Shown here one piece after another: positions 22,218 through 52,202 of a stretch of 64,000 bases of DNA. This stretch comes from Lepisosteus oculatus (taxonomy: Eukaryota; Chordata; Actinopteri; Semionotiformes; Lepisosteidae). Positions within the stretch are counted from its first letter, which is position 1. The number at the start of each line of letters is the position of its first letter. The stretch covers positions 24,747,148 through 24,811,147 of the forward strand of contig NC_090706.1 in NCBI RefSeq assembly GCF_040954835.1. Direction: 5' to 3'. The position numbers and the translations under genes are program-made. Under the pieces are notes generated by a model that ran no database searches, was not told where the DNA came from, and saw only the letters and a program-made list of their open reading frames with translations.

Positions 22218-24219
22218 CAGTAGGGCTGGTCCTTTGCTTAGGTTAACTAGGTGACTGCCTAGGGCCCAGCAGCCACTGTGGGACTCTCTCAATGCGCCAC
22301 ACAGCATATTTTTTTAATCAGCACATTCAAATGTCAGCCAAAAATTCCCTCCAGTGGCCTTTTCTGTTGGTGCTGTGCTAATCTAGGCTGTTCAAGTGTG
22401 TGAGTTATAAATTTTAATATTATTAGTTGTGAATGGATGTGTAGTAGTTTATTTTCACTGTCAATGTAGTAAATGACTACAAACAATGACAAGTGACCTT
22501 TTCCTTGTTTTGCAAACTACTATATGTTGTAGTGGTTTAACATTAAATTCATGTAGTTGCAACTAGTAAACACACATCATCCTCCAAAAGGACAGATATA
22601 TCGGGTGCTGAGAAAAGGAAGCACAGAAGCACAGAAAAGAAGAGCAGGATAAGGAATCTCAAAACAGAGGTACACCAAATCATATTATTGTAATAATGAA
22701 TTTATATTTCACCTGGGTTTGAGTCTGTCAGATCCATGTAACGAGCAAACTGTAGACACACCACATTTTCAAGTTCAAGTTTATTGTCATTATACTCATA
22801 TACAGGTATATGGTATAACGAAATGCTATTTAGCTAGCTCTCAGACAATACGTTGTACAAAAAAAACAACAATACAATTGTATAATAAAAGAAAGATAGA
22901 GACAACAGGCAATGTGCAAAAAACAACAGGCAATGTGCAAAACAACAAAAAGGTAACAGGTTATGTGCAAAAACCACATCAGATGTGCAAAAACATGCAT
23001 CAACAGAATTAAATAAAAGGATAGAAATTATGGGGAGTGAGCTTTTTGACATGTAAGGTAGAGGTAGATTTCAATGTGTGAGTTTTTGGTAATAAAGAAA
23101 GAAGGCACTGTGAGGTTCATATCATAGGTGAGAGGTGAGGTGAGAGTGAGAGAGGCTGGGAGTTTAATAGTTTGATAGTGCGGGGGTTAAGACTGTCTCT
23201 GAGTCTGGTAGTCCGGGCCCGAATGCTCTGGCACCGTTTTCCAGATTGTAGAGGGTCATACAGTCTGTAGCTGGGATGTGTGGGGTCTTTGATGATGCTT
23301 AGAGTTTTCCTCAAGCACCGTCTGTCATAAATGTCCTGTATAGATGGGAGGGCAACCCCAGGGCTTTGCGGTCAGCAATACTGCAGTTGCCATCCCACAC
23401 TGTGATGCAACCTGTCAGTGTGCTTTCTGTAGTGCATCTGTAAAAGTTAGTGAGGACCTCGGGACATATCTTAGCCTTCTTCAACTCTCTTAGGAAGTAT
23501 AGGCACCGTTGCGCTTTCTTGATCAGACAGGTGGCGTTGAGAGACCATGTGAGGTCCTCGGTGATATGGACACCAAGGAATTTAAAGTTACTGACCCTTT
23601 CCACTTCAGTTCCATTGATGTGGATAGGGGCATGACCGTTTTGCAGTTTCCTGAAATCGACGATCAGTTCCTTGGTTTTGCTGACGTTGAGGGTGAGGTT
23701 GTTGTCTTCACACCATGTTGTAAGGAGACTGACCTCCTCCCTATAGGCCCTCTCATCATTGTCTGTGATCAGACCTACAACTGTGGTGTCATCGGTGTCA
23801 ACCGTTGTGTCATGGGGTTGGTGTTGTGTTTGGCTTTACAGTTGTGGGTGTACAGGGAGTAGAGTAATGGACTAAGCACACACCCCTGGGGGACCCCAGT
23901 TTTTCTAGCTAGGCACGACGACTACTTGAGGTGTTTTACTAAATATTAAAAGATTTGCATTTCATGTTATTACTTTCAATGTTTAAATATGTTATGTTTG
24001 TAAAATATGAGCTTCTTATTCTTATTTGTAAATTATTTATTATGTGTTATTCTAAGCTAATAAAAGTGTTCTTGTCATGTAATCCATTTAATTCTTCTAA
24101 ATAGCAAAATAAGTTTTGGGGGAAGCTGATAAATAGTAGTGTATGTGCTAATTATGATCTGGAGGGGGCCCCTTTCCAAAATCTTGCGTAGGGACCCTAA
24201 AAAGCTAGGGCCAGCCCTG
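22218..24219. mobile_element. hAT-like DNA transposon remnant split by a LINE
   Basis: The left end starts CAGTAGGGCTGGTCC and continues TAACTAGGTGACTGCCTAGG, which resembles a common fish hAT terminus (CAGGGCCGGCCC ... CTAGGCGGNCGCCTAGGGC). The right end, read in reverse, is CAGGGCTGGCCCTAGC. Five bases, AGTAC, flank both ends (22213-22217 and 24220-24224); a full 8-bp hAT duplication is not intact. No transposase is recognisable, so this is a non-autonomous or gutted copy. Confidence 0.5.
22766..23915 (-). mobile_element. LINE 3' fragment (Rex1/CR1-like reverse transcriptase), minus strand
   Basis: Minus-strand frames, broken by shifts, match the end of a non-LTR retrotransposon ORF2. In order they are: an LNVSKTKELIVDFRK-like block, a VSNFKFLGVHITEDLTWSLN block (within 23311-23604), a YFLRELKKAKICPEVLTNFY block, and a terminal YDPLQSGKRCQSIRARTTRL block (within 23117-23314). 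The polymerase core upstream is missing, so this is a 5'-truncated copy. The 3' end on the minus strand reads GAGTATAATGACAATAAACT, a standard tail with AATAAA (about 22770-22790). It lies inside the hAT-like element. Confidence 0.8.
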
Positions 24220-24224
24220 AGTAC

Positions 24225-27200
24225 CATATTCAGAAAAGTCTTGAAACAGGTTGTATTGGCACTCAAAAGTAATGTTTTGAGTTTGTTATCAAAAGTAATG
24301 GTGAATGTAAACTACATCATCAGCTCTAGAGCTACTCATCCACTGTGTCTGGTTCTCTAACATCGAACAATTCTGCAAAGGCACCCCCAGTGCAGAATCA
24401 CAATTATTGTGTGGCATGTGGATTTTACAGCACAACACAACAGGCTTCTCCCTGCCTGATAAGCTTCTGGTTAACATCCGCATTGTATCTCAGCCAGTGA
24501 ATGCGACTGCATCTGTGCCCTAATGTTTTCAGTACAACTACAGTACTTGAAAAATGTTGCCAATATAATGATCTCAGCATGTTCCTCATAGTTCGAGACG
24601 TGTCAATTCAACATTTATTCCAAGGGGAAAAAAACATTGGCCTGTTTAGAAGCAGAGCAGAGTTATGCTATCCTAGCAGATGGTATTAATTAGAATTTAA
24701 GTAAAGTGCTGTGTATTATCATATAAAGATTAAACTTCGTAGCATCGGCAAAGATTCGCGCAGGTCGACATTATAGCATTGTGAAATATACCTGTAACAT
24801 TGTTCATAAAACAAAACAAATAAATACGACTTGTTTGTAAATACCGTAATTCAAATAAATATACAAAAGACAACACACGTCACCGTTTGCTATTCCAAGA
24901 AACTATCCCTAAAACTACTGTCGATGTACTGTGCAAACTAAAACAGCACCTCGGCTTCGGGGCAGTCCTGTTACAGCTGCTATTTGGGGACCTGGGTTTT
25001 CAGACGTGCCGCCGTTATTGTTCTTGACTGTTTTTGTTTCAGATTAAATGCATGAAAACAATTTTAGTGCTCAATACGTGGTTAGGAGATGTTCTGTTTC
25101 TTGTGCAGAAAATGTAAACGTGCAAACCTGCATGGCTTGCTCTTCCACGTTACCGTATTTGCTTGCTCTTCGGTACCCTGAATTAACATACTGTATCCTT
25201 TGTGAATGGACATGTACAGTAGCAGCTTATGTAAATGCATTAATTTCATTAGAACTAGTTCTTCCCTCAATGGACAGAAAAAACAAATTAAAAACAAAAA
25301 TAATATTTCAATTTTCGGTTTTGAAAACTCACAAAGAACAGCTTACATCCTGAAGTTAGGTTTCCAAGTGTTAAAGTTCAAATTTAAATCTCTTAACATG
25401 TGCTATAAGAATTAAAACCTACTTTATTCACAGGCTCACGGGATTTACACATTGCTGTTCTGAATGATTAAATTTAAATTTAATGCAAAAACTTTAACCT
25501 TAGTTAAGAAACCATAAGCCAGCAATTTCTAGTCTAAAATTGAAAAAACACAAAACGTGTTGCGCCTTGTATAGAGATTTTATGTCTTCAACACGAGAGA
25601 GTTAAATTTAGGGGAGGTGTTTCCATACGTGGCAGCGAAGAAGTCGGTACGAATCAGAAACAGCACTGGGGAAGTCATATTGTGTAAGGTTTGTATGGCA
25701 CTAAAGTCTTGTAAGCTGATTTACAGAGGAAGGGAAGGTAAGCTTAAAATTTTAACCTTATCTCCTCCGATATTCCCGCGAAGCATACTTGAAGATCGTA
25801 TGCTTAATCAGTTTTACTACAGGCAAAACGCTTGCAAAAAGAGAATGCAAGCGGGTGGTTTTGCAACTTAGTTTGTTAGTTTTCAACATTTATTGCAATA
25901 ATTTTGAGATATTTAATGTCTTCTCCAATTATTTGTAATGTCTCAGCGTTATAGTGAACTCGAACTGTTACATGAACATAAGGTTATGTTCATGTTGTAC
26001 TGACGCAATATTATTCAGTTAGAACTTGGGAAAAGCCAGGAAAGCTGCTAAAAGACGCCTGTGAACGAACATGCGTTACTTTGGTAGGCTACACGAATAG
26101 TTGCAAGTTATAATGTCTGTCTTCAAAACTGAGCTTGTTTTGTTTCGAAACTAACATTAAAAAATGTTAGCTTCAATATATGAGGATCTCGCGAGCTCTG
26201 TTTCCCTATATTCAAATAGACTCCACTTTTTCTCTAGTCGGAATGTGTCCAGTCTGTGAACATAACAGTGCTGTATTTCTAGAACCATCCCGGCTGGCGT
26301 GGACATAGCTCAGACTGAAATCATGTAACACAGTGCGAATGTACAGTATGCATCCTGGATCCCCATCAGCTGGCGAGAATGATTCAGGTCTAAGGCATGT
26401 CTCCTTCCTTCTGTCGGGGGATTTCGTGCACAGCTGTTTTTATTATTGGTCAAGATGTTACAGAAGAAGACTGATTAGCACATGGAGGAGACAGAGAACT
26501 GTACACCGTCATTTTTGTACATAGTTTTTGTAGCTCTATCTTCAAGTGTTACAAAATAAGCATAATTACAATTTTCAAACATAAAATGAGAAATGCGCAG
26601 GTTCTTGCAGTGAATTAATATGTTGAAGGCAATGACTGATGAGCAAGGTGACAGCGTGTCACCAACGGCAACAGGATTTATCTGAACTACATTTACAGTG
26701 TATCTCAGCCTGGAGGTAGAAGCATATCTGAGTGAAACAAGCAACAGGTCCTGTTTTGTTTTACTATGGGCGTTTGAGCTGCAGGAATGTGAAAACTGCG
26801 AATTATTCATAAATTACGTTATATCTGGGAGTCGGGGGAGAACGGTGGAAGGGATTTCGCAGCTGTTCTTCACCGGACTTTTAATAACAGCTGCGTTGTG
26901 TTTTCTGTGACTGTGGTGGTGGGGATTACAGCGGTGTTCAACTTTTTTGGCAGAAGAAAGCCTTGTTTAGAAGCCCCTCTCGGTAAGAATGTCAAATTTA
27001 AAACATAAAATCAAACCGTGCATATAATTGAAGGAATCATTAATGCTATTACATGATACAATATCAGCAGAATTGCAGGTTAAAACGTTCATTAAGCATA
27101 GTTAGAGGATACCCTATATAACAGTAAATCAGACTTTATGCTTGGAGTGATATAATCCATTTGTTTCTAGAAATCCCCTGGACAGTCTCAGAGGCCCCTA

Positions 27201-27880
27201 GGGGTTCCCGGACGCTAATGGAGAATAGTGTGGTTCAGATTGCTCTTAGTCCTCAAAGAAAGTCACTGTGAGATTGCCGAGTGCATATCGGAAGCCAGCA
27301 TCCAATGAAATGCAAGGGTGGAGTGTTTAGAACTTTGTGCAGAAACGTGTGATCGCATAAGTAAATGGGGGAAGACGAAAATACATAATCTATAAGTCCG
27401 GTCTACACTTGAATTACTGTCATTTTACATGCTGTGTGTTTTCGTCACCATACACAAGGCAACATGTGAATATATAATTCGAGGGAACCTTCCAATAGCT
27501 TGGGATTCAGTGCTCAGTGGTGAATAATGAGTTGTACTGAATTTGCAGTACATCAAAATTGTTTTACGCCTTCAGTACTTTGTTGTAAAAAGTATTAAAA
27601 GTATTGTATTTAAAGAGCAATTAAGTCAGTCTGCTGATTGCACAGATGTAACTTGTTTTATATTGTCAGTGATCCGTGAGGACGAGCACTTTATTTTTAT
27701 TTCTGAACACATTGTTTCTGTGTACCATTGACACAACAAAGGTTTAGAGGTTAAACGCCATCAGATTTGTTTCAAGATAGTTACATACTGTATGAAAACA
27801 TCTGCACGGCTTTTAGTTTGTGTATGTATTTATAGGATAACGGTTCGAAGTCCAGAATATTCGAGAAGGAAAAGTAATAA
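24225..27880. other. Intergenic, candidate p4ha2 promoter side
   Basis: No coding exon is recognised. Composition becomes more GC-balanced at about 24950-25030 and 26200-27000. The latter ends in a good 5' splice site (see the candidate non-coding exon). Confidence 0.4.
26790..26982 (+). promoter_or_regulatory. Candidate 5' non-coding first exon and promoter of p4ha2
   Basis: The p4ha2 start codon lies only 20 bp inside an exon preceded by a clear 3' splice site, so at least one upstream non-coding exon must exist. A GC-richer stretch ending ...CCCCTCTCG followed by GTAAGAATG (26983 on) is the best candidate seen on the + strand. No CpG island or TATA box confirms it. Other non-coding exons in 24.9-35 kb are equally possible. 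Confidence 0.25.
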
Positions 27881-29640
27881 TAAAAAACTTTATTTTATTT
27901 AGCGCCTTTAAAGGTGACTTCTCAAAGCCCTTTACAGGATGACAATAACAATAAATAAGAAGACTACAACAATAAATAAGAAGATTTCACAAGATAGGAC
28001 ACAATTATAATTACAGCAATACAACAAAAACAATAGCGGAGACCGTGGAAGGTGGTATTAAGAAGAACAGAGGGGTGAAGAATGGAACCAGTTAAGTAAA
28101 GGCTTTTCTGAAGAAGAAGGTTTTGAGTCTGGATTTGAAGGAGTTTAGAGAAGGTGACTCTCTGATATCCTTGGGCAAAGAGTTCCAGACCTTGGGGGCA
28201 TAGCAGGAGAAGGCCCTGTCGCCCATACAATGTAGACGGGCATTGGGGACAGTAAGGAGGGCAGAATTTGAAGAGCGGAGGTTGCAAGGTGGGGAGTAGG
28301 GCAATAAAAGTTCAGACAGGTATTGAGGTGCCAAGCCATGTAAAGCCTTATAGGTGAGCATGAGGATTTTAAAGTCTACGCGGAATTTGACCGGAAGCCA
28401 GTGCAAGGACTCCAGGATAGGAGTAATGTGAACACTTGAACTAGACCTGGTCAGGATTCTGGCTGCTGAATTTTGGACATACTGCAGCTTGTTCAGAGTA
28501 GATTTAGATACCCCAGGGAGTAGAGCATTGCAGTAGTCAATTCGAGAGAATACAAATATGTTGATCAGCTTTTCAGCCACAGTTAATGATAGCATAGGGC
28601 GTAGTCTTTCTATTATTTCTAAGGTGAAAAAAAGATGTTTTGACCGTACGCTGTACATGTAGGTCGAATGTTAAGCCAGAATCTAATATAACCCTAAGGT
28701 TTTTCAATTTTGATTGAAGCTCAAGTACAGAGCCATCTACAGACAGGGTTACAGGACTGGCTTTACGAAGTTGATGGGGGTTACCAATAAGCATGACTTC
28801 AGTCTTGTCACAATTAAGATGAAGGAAGTTTTGAGTCATCCAATTTTTTATGTCAGAGATGCAATTAGATAGAATAGAGACAGCCACATCAGTGTCGAGT
28901 TTGGTATGGATGTGTATTTGAGTAACGTCAGCGTAAAAAAGAAAGCTGAGGCCATGTGATCTTAAAAGCTGACCAAGTGGGAACATGTAAATGCTGAAGA
29001 GCAAGGGGCCCAGTATTGAGCCCTGGGGGGCACCAGACTTGACAAGACCAATTTCAGACCTGTACCCATTAAGAGAGACAAAGTGACTGCGATCAGTGAG
29101 GTAAGACTTAAACCATTTGAGGGCAGAGTCAGAGACTCCAAACACAGTCTTGAGACAAGAAAGTAAGATGTTATGGTCAACAGTGTCAAGGGCAGCACTG
29201 AGATCAAGAAGGATGAGTATGGAAAGAGAACCAGAATCAGAAGCTATTAGGAGATCGTTGGTGACTTTGACTAGGGTGGTTTCTGTGCTGTGAACTTGGC
29301 GGAAGCCAGATTAGAGGTGTTCGAAAAGGTTGTTTGTCATGAGGTCGTTATGTAACTGAAGTGTGACAGCATGTTCTAGAATTTTAGAGAGAAAGGGTAA
29401 GTTGGAGATGGGGCGAAAGTTGTTAAGATTGTCGAGAGCCATGTTAGGCTTCTTTGGCACGGGGGTAATAGCAGTAGTTTTGAGGACCGTTGGTACAATG
29501 CCGGTGCTCAACGATTCATGTATTATTTTGAGGACAATGGGACAGAGAGAAGAGAAACAGGACTGGAATAAAGTGGTGGGAATGGGATCTAAAATAGATG
29601 TGGTGGTAAAAGTACATTCTTCTGATTCATTGTAAAGAGT
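27880..29640 (-). mobile_element. L2-like LINE with near-complete RT, minus strand
   Basis: A 5'-truncated non-LTR retrotransposon. Minus-strand frames give, in order: RT entry motifs (TAITPVPKKPN, NFRPISNLPFLSKILE; 29311-29511), an LDLSAALDTVDH block, KSGAPQGSILGPLLFSIY, the catalytic block and the thumb (28573-29145). The C-terminal region with LQYVQNSAARILTR, ITPILESLHWLPV and RAFSCYAPKVWNSLP follows (28092-28658). Three defects are visible: a stop replacing Gln after NLFEHL, the active-site YADD changed to YADV, and a one-base insertion near 28620. The 3' tail is AAATAAAATAAAGTTTTTTA-like at about 27890. Confidence 0.85.
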
Positions 29641-30424
29641 TACATTGAATTTACATAGGATTTTTTAAAATGAAATTTTAACTTTATCACTGTAATATTT
29701 TAATACAGAGTGTGGCATGATGCGTGTCTGATCATTAAAGATTGGCGTTTAAATTGAGTGAGTGCGTTAACTGCATTTTTGGTAGACAGTTTAATTATAT
29801 TTTAAATAGGACGTAAATCCCTGCGATTTTATTTGCATCCTCTAGAAAATAAAACAAACTGTCTAGTTGTGTGGAGAGTGATAACAGCAATTTCGTGTTT
29901 TTTACATGATTTCCATGGCATATTTTCTGGCTGTTTAATTTATCCGACATTTTGTTTGCACTGGTTAGGAAATAAAAAATAATAAGTAAACTGAGAGTAG
30001 GACCAGTGGTCATTGAAGGCAAAGCAGCAAATATAAGATGTACGCCTTGTTTTTATAAAATCAAATCTGTTTTACTGTTTAAAATGTATTTTTCCCCCCA
30101 AATATTTGAAATTATGAAGGGAAATCTGAATGACTGGATACAATATTAAATTTAATCTTAAAATACATCTTTCAATTTCACAACACTCACTTATAATTAC
30201 TACTTATAAGTATAAAAGTATTAAGCATATTTCTTGTACACTGGTGAATTGGGTATGGCACTGCAGCTCAGAAAGTTGTTGCTGAAAAATCCATCAGTTT
30301 TGTTTCTCTGTTTTGCATTGGTTATCTACACGAAATATAAGAAATTTACATTGGAAATGCCTTTACATTCCTGGACTAAAGAAGTTTGCTAGAAGCCATT
30401 CTTATCTAAGATATTTAGTTGGAT
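29641..30424. other. Intergenic, nothing recognised
   Basis: Very AT-rich sequence without coherent frames or repeats that I could identify. Confidence 0.5.
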
Positions 30425-30690
30425 GCCTGTTACCATTTTGTAACCTGGTCTTGTTAGTTTCCTGAAGTTAAGCAAGGCTGGGAGTGGTTAGTCTAAAGAA
30501 AAAACAGCTTGCTGTTCTTACTGTTGCTGGTGGACCAGTAGGTGACACTGTTCTCTCTTGATTGGAATCTTTGAACTTATTACCCATTAATGTTGACTGG
30601 AGACTCTGTACTCTAGAGATACTGATTTTGTGATGACACTGTAGTGGCCATGGTCTTCACTACATGGCCATTAAAGATACTTTGGTTCAA
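30425..30690 (+). repeat. Degenerate 5S-derived SINE, plus strand
   Basis: CCTGAAGTTAAGCAAGGCTG followed by GGAGTGGTTAG resembles the 5S-rRNA A-box/intermediate-element region. Downstream, GCTGGTGGACCAGTAGGTGA and a TGGCCATTAAAGATAC stretch align loosely with the body of the better preserved 5S-SINEs at 32891 and 39113. It is older or from another subfamily. Confidence 0.5.
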
Positions 30691-32890
30691 CCATATGGGC
30701 AAACAACTGTTATCCTTATCTGCAGGGCATATGTTCCTGAAATTTCTGCAGATAAACAAAAATGCCTATACAAGGAAAAGCTCTCTGTCCTATAACATGT
30801 ACTTTATATACTGTGGGTCTAACTAATACATTGTGGCCATCTAAATTAAAGTTGCCAAATACAAAAAGATTATGACAGAAAATAAATACAATACTGCAAA
30901 GTTTTCTTTTTTAAAAAATGGCACTATAAAAAAAAACAAAACACAAACCTTGATTTTGTCATTGATATTGAGTGTAGCAGTCTTCAAGAAAATGTGAGGA
31001 AGTAGGAGAGATAGGATACGTGGGAGGGTAATGTGGAGGAAAATGATTGTGTTAAGATTGTTTTGAACCACAATGCAGTCTGAGAGGCATCAAGTCCCTG
31101 AGAAGATTTGAGATGTTTTTAGAATGCATCTCAAGCTACACAATGGATGGAGAGACCATAGATAACCATGGGGAGCAAGGCAATTGTACTTTTTAACAGA
31201 TCAGGATGTTAACCTCAATATGGTAATTTAATTCCACTTCAGGCTTATACAATGTTGCTGAGTATTCTTCCTTAATTCAGCTGGTGAAACTAATTTTCAC
31301 ATCGCCACACGAATGCACTGTTGTGTAGTGGCATAGCTGGAGAATTATTGTTACTGTGCATTACACGGTTTGACACTGCACATGGTGGATGAAGTCAGTC
31401 CCTTCCTATATCGTAAAGCACTCTGGCATCCTTTAAGATGAAAAATGCAAGGAATTGTCTGTATACACACTGCTTCTTTCAAAGCCAATTTTTGCCTTTT
31501 AATCTGGTGACGCAAAAATAAACCTGTGGTTGTGGAATGATTGTGCAGAGCTCAGGAAATCATACCTTCATTTGTGAATGGGTTGTTCATTATTCAGTCC
31601 CACTCTGAGCAGGAAGAATTTACACATTCCTTAGTAGTGGTGGTTGCTGCCAACGAGAGCATAATAATATCTTTGTTTAAGACCAGAGTTCCACCTTTAT
31701 TGATGTTTGTTTCTGCCTTTTAATTTTTAAAAAATTTATTTCCCTTTGGAATTATCTTTTTTTCAGCCAGTTCTTTTTATTTCTATTAGCAAACACAGAG
31801 AACGCTTTCTCTCTGGCATGTTTTGTCTTGCTGGAATCCACGTTGTGTTTCTTAGCCAACGTACGAACAAGCCAGGGACCTAGGGGTTTGAATGATATTT
31901 ATGAGCAGTTTGGAGGCCAAACATTTACCTTCTTAAATTATTTCTGTTTATTGCCCACACCCTCAACAAATAACAAAATGAAGTAAGTGTAATCATAGCA
32001 GGATAGTGTAGCTCCTAGTATAGAAGTAGTATGTAGCTCCTATTCTATTTATTGTTTCTCAGCTGTTGATTCAAAATCACAAAATGTCCCAGCTGAATCA
32101 ATAATGTTTTGCTGGGATCAAATTAAATCAAACTGTAATGTGAACTAAAGAGCTATTTAAATAATTGAGATAATTCATGATGTTTATGTTTTACCTTTCT
32201 CAGTACAAAAAAAACTGAGATTTTAATCAGGTCTTTTCATAATTGGATTTGTCTGTTATGTTTTTGTGTTATTGAATGTACAGTGTGTGTATAAGCTTGT
32301 TTGAAGTAGTTTGGTGCTGTTCTTTTTTTCCCAGTCCTAAAAAATAAAACACAATGATAACTGCTACTTTTTGAGTGCTATTAATGTTGATGTCATTGAG
32401 GTGAAGCCTTCCTTCTCTATTTAAGGAGATTTTTTTTCATTTGCAGCTTTCACATAAACCACTGTCTTGAATTCCTTTGATTATTATTTAGAAACAAGTG
32501 GTTAGAGGAAGTCCATACCTACTATGTATGCACTGTAATATTGTTACTGTTGTGTTAGTAAGAGAAAAAAATGCTAATTTAGCTTGTGTTCGGTAATTAT
32601 GAGCTGAACTATCTTTTAATTTAATGCAAGGAAAACATTCCTTTTTAAAAATGGAGGGGAGGTTGGCTTAATCTTCCCCAGAGTTACATATAATTAGAAC
32701 TTTACTGTACACATTATTTGTTCCAACAGGAAATTCTGTTAGTAAAGAATTCAAATAAACTGTAGATTATGAATCTCAAGTAGATCCATATGGTGTATCT
32801 CTCCTATCTGATCCTCTGATTAAGCATTTTTGGTTGATGCCATTTCATCCATAATAGACTATAGGATAAGCATATCATTTGCCAGCAACA
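30691..32890. other. Intergenic, nothing recognised
   Basis: AT-rich; frames of 60-76 codons show no domain. I see no repeat family in it. Confidence 0.5.
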
Positions 32891-33448
32891 ATATCGCCCT
32901 CCAGCTGACAACTCACAATCCACTGAAGTAAGCAGGTGTGAACCTGGTCAGTACCTGGATGGGAAACCTCCTGGGAAAAACTAAGGTTTCTACTAGAAGT
33001 GGTGTTAGTAGGGACAGTAGGGAGCGCTCACCCTGTGGTCTGTGTGGGTCCTACAGTAATGCCCCAGTAGACTGACAGAGACACTATTCTGTAAAAAGGT
33101 GCTGTCCTTAGGATGACATGTAAAACCGAGGTCCTGACTCTCTGTGGTCATTAAAAATCCCAGGATGTTTCTCTGAAAACAGTAGGGATGTTACCCTGGC
33201 ATCCTGGCCAAATTGCCCATTGACCTTTACCAATCATGGCCTCCTAATAATCCCTATTTATGAACTGACATCATCTGTGCTCTTCTCCCCCACTGATAAC
33301 TGATGTGTGTACACTATGGCTGCCGTCACACCATCCAGGTGGGCCTGCACATTGGTGGTGGTGGAGGGGAGTCCCCATTACCTGTAAAGTGCTTTGAGTG
33401 GAGTCTAGAAAAGCGCTATATAAGTGTAAGGAATTATTATTATTATTG
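32891..33448 (+). repeat. 5S-rRNA-derived SINE, full-length-like, plus strand
   Basis: The 5S-like head (AAGTAAGCAGGTGTGAACCT, GGTCAGTACCTGGATGGGAA) opens the element. The shared body with ACCGAGGTCCTGACTCTCTG follows. The tail, ACCTGTAAAGTGCTTTGAGT then GCGCTATATAAGTGTAAGGA, ends in (ATT)n at 33430-33447. The tail resembles the 3' end of L2-like LINEs, consistent with LINE-driven mobilisation. This is the most complete of the window's copies. Confidence 0.9.
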
Positions 33449-35009
33449 AGTTGCTGTTCACAGCTTTCCGTGTTACATTTAATCAAACAATCTGGGAGCA
33501 GCTTTCTAGATTTCATCCATTAATGCCAACTTTTTTTTCTAATTTAATATTTTGCCATCTTTTGTAGTCTTTATACCTGCTATTGTAGCTCCTGATCTGT
33601 GGCTTATGTTTTCCAGAAAGGAAAGCTGATTTGATTTCTGCTGCAGTTCTTTTCTTTCGGGTTTAACCTAGAACAACCAACTCTGAAGCTGGTTTGGCAG
33701 AATATGGCTGATGACATCGGCAACAGTGTTTTTTCATTAGGTATCCAACACGAATTTCCATGGAGACAGAGGTTATAGAGCCAAAACCTAGATGTAGTTC
33801 ATATGGCAGGCAGATCATGACTTTCCAGGCTGCCATATACTTGAATAGCAGGAAATTATGAGCAGGCAGCAGTTGTTTAAAGGCCAGCTCTTTGAGGAGT
33901 TCAGATCTAAGCCATGAAAAATCAGTTTATGATTCACTGTGGCAGATGCTAACTTAAGCAAATCCAGAATATTCACATATATTTACTCTGGGGGAAACGA
34001 GCCTTTACTATTCATGCATAAAACCTCCATAATGAGATTTTGGGTATTTGGCATCTGGATTTTGGAAGCCTTTTTTTCCCCTATCCTAGGACCTGTTCAC
34101 ATAGAAGGTCAAGGTAAAAAAAGGTATTTCAAAATGAAAGAGACTATCAGAAAAATGTAATTATGCATTGAATCTAGCTAGCAAAATAAATATTGGGTTG
34201 AAGAAAGGAACTGAGTTTATTTGATTATTGCAGTATGAACACAAGAGTGTAAACAGTTTGCACATTGAGGAAAAAAAAACAACTTAAAATTTCACTTGAA
34301 TACTGTATGATTTTTTTCCTCCTGTTAAGGTATGGTGTATACAAAGCAATGATATGTGATTCCAAGATGCAGTACCCAAAAGAATTTAGCTTGAAAATAA
34401 GAGGAAATTTATTTTGGGAGGAGCTGAGTGCACGTCATGATTTTCCTGCTCCTAACTTTGATACTAGGCAAGAAAAAGGAAATAGTTTTTAAGCCTGTTT
34501 ATACTTTCCCTCCTTTTGTACCTTATTTATTTAAGCAGAGACCTATGAAAACCATCAATGGAAACCAATTTTCCTTAAATTAAAATACTATTACTTGACT
34601 ATTGTTTGCAATGGTCTTCATAAATACAATCGATGTATACCACTTATTCATGCAAATGCTCTGATATAATTTTTGCTTGTACGGGGCTTACTTTTTCACA
34701 CAAGACTCATTGTGGCAAAGTAAAATTTGTTTGTCACGTTACGTTAGATTTATTTACTGTTAGCACTTGGTGAGGACAAGGTGAAGTCCAGATATATCTT
34801 AATATGTAAAACCATAGAATCTTAAGACTGTACTTTCTTTTTCACATCACTATTAAGATTAACATTAAGAGTAATTTGAGTTTATTCAAATTCAGCGTTT
34901 TTTTCCCCCCATTTTTTTTCTTGATACGTTATGTATAGAGCACTCTTAAGTGCTCTGCATTTCAGAATGTAAAATAATGTAATTAATGGAGTATTTGGGC
35001 TTTCCTTAG
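33449..35009. other. Sequence upstream of the first p4ha2 coding exon
   Basis: Presumed p4ha2 intron 1 (between a non-coding first exon and the ATG exon). Nothing else recognised. Confidence 0.4.
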
Positions 35010-35029
35010 GTTCTGCTACCAGAGAGAAA

Positions 35030-51916
<16,887 letters not shown>

Positions 51917-52202
51917 ATTCTCCAGATTTTGTTTTCGAACTCTTAGGTACTTATTCAACTTTGGTTGTGGTCACAGCACCAAGGATCCCATCTGTACACA
52001 TCGAAAAGGACAGCAGTGTTAAATTGCCAAAACCTGATGGAATTAAGAGATCTCATGTGTGATGTGTCTGGTATCGCATTCTTTCACTAAAGAAACCAAA
52101 AAAGCCCATTTTGTAAATGTACTCTTCTTCACAGGTGCCTTTATCTGTTTTTTTAGACTGTTATTTAAAAGAAAAATACCTTTTTATGTTTTTAACATTA
52201 AA
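51917..52202 (+). terminator. p4ha2: p4ha2 3' UTR and probable poly(A) signal
   Basis: An ATTAAA hexamer at 52197-52202 lies 281 bp after the stop and is the first good poly(A) signal. GT/T-rich sequence follows within 40 bp. A longer 3' UTR ending at the AATAAA near 52860 is possible. Confidence 0.5.
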
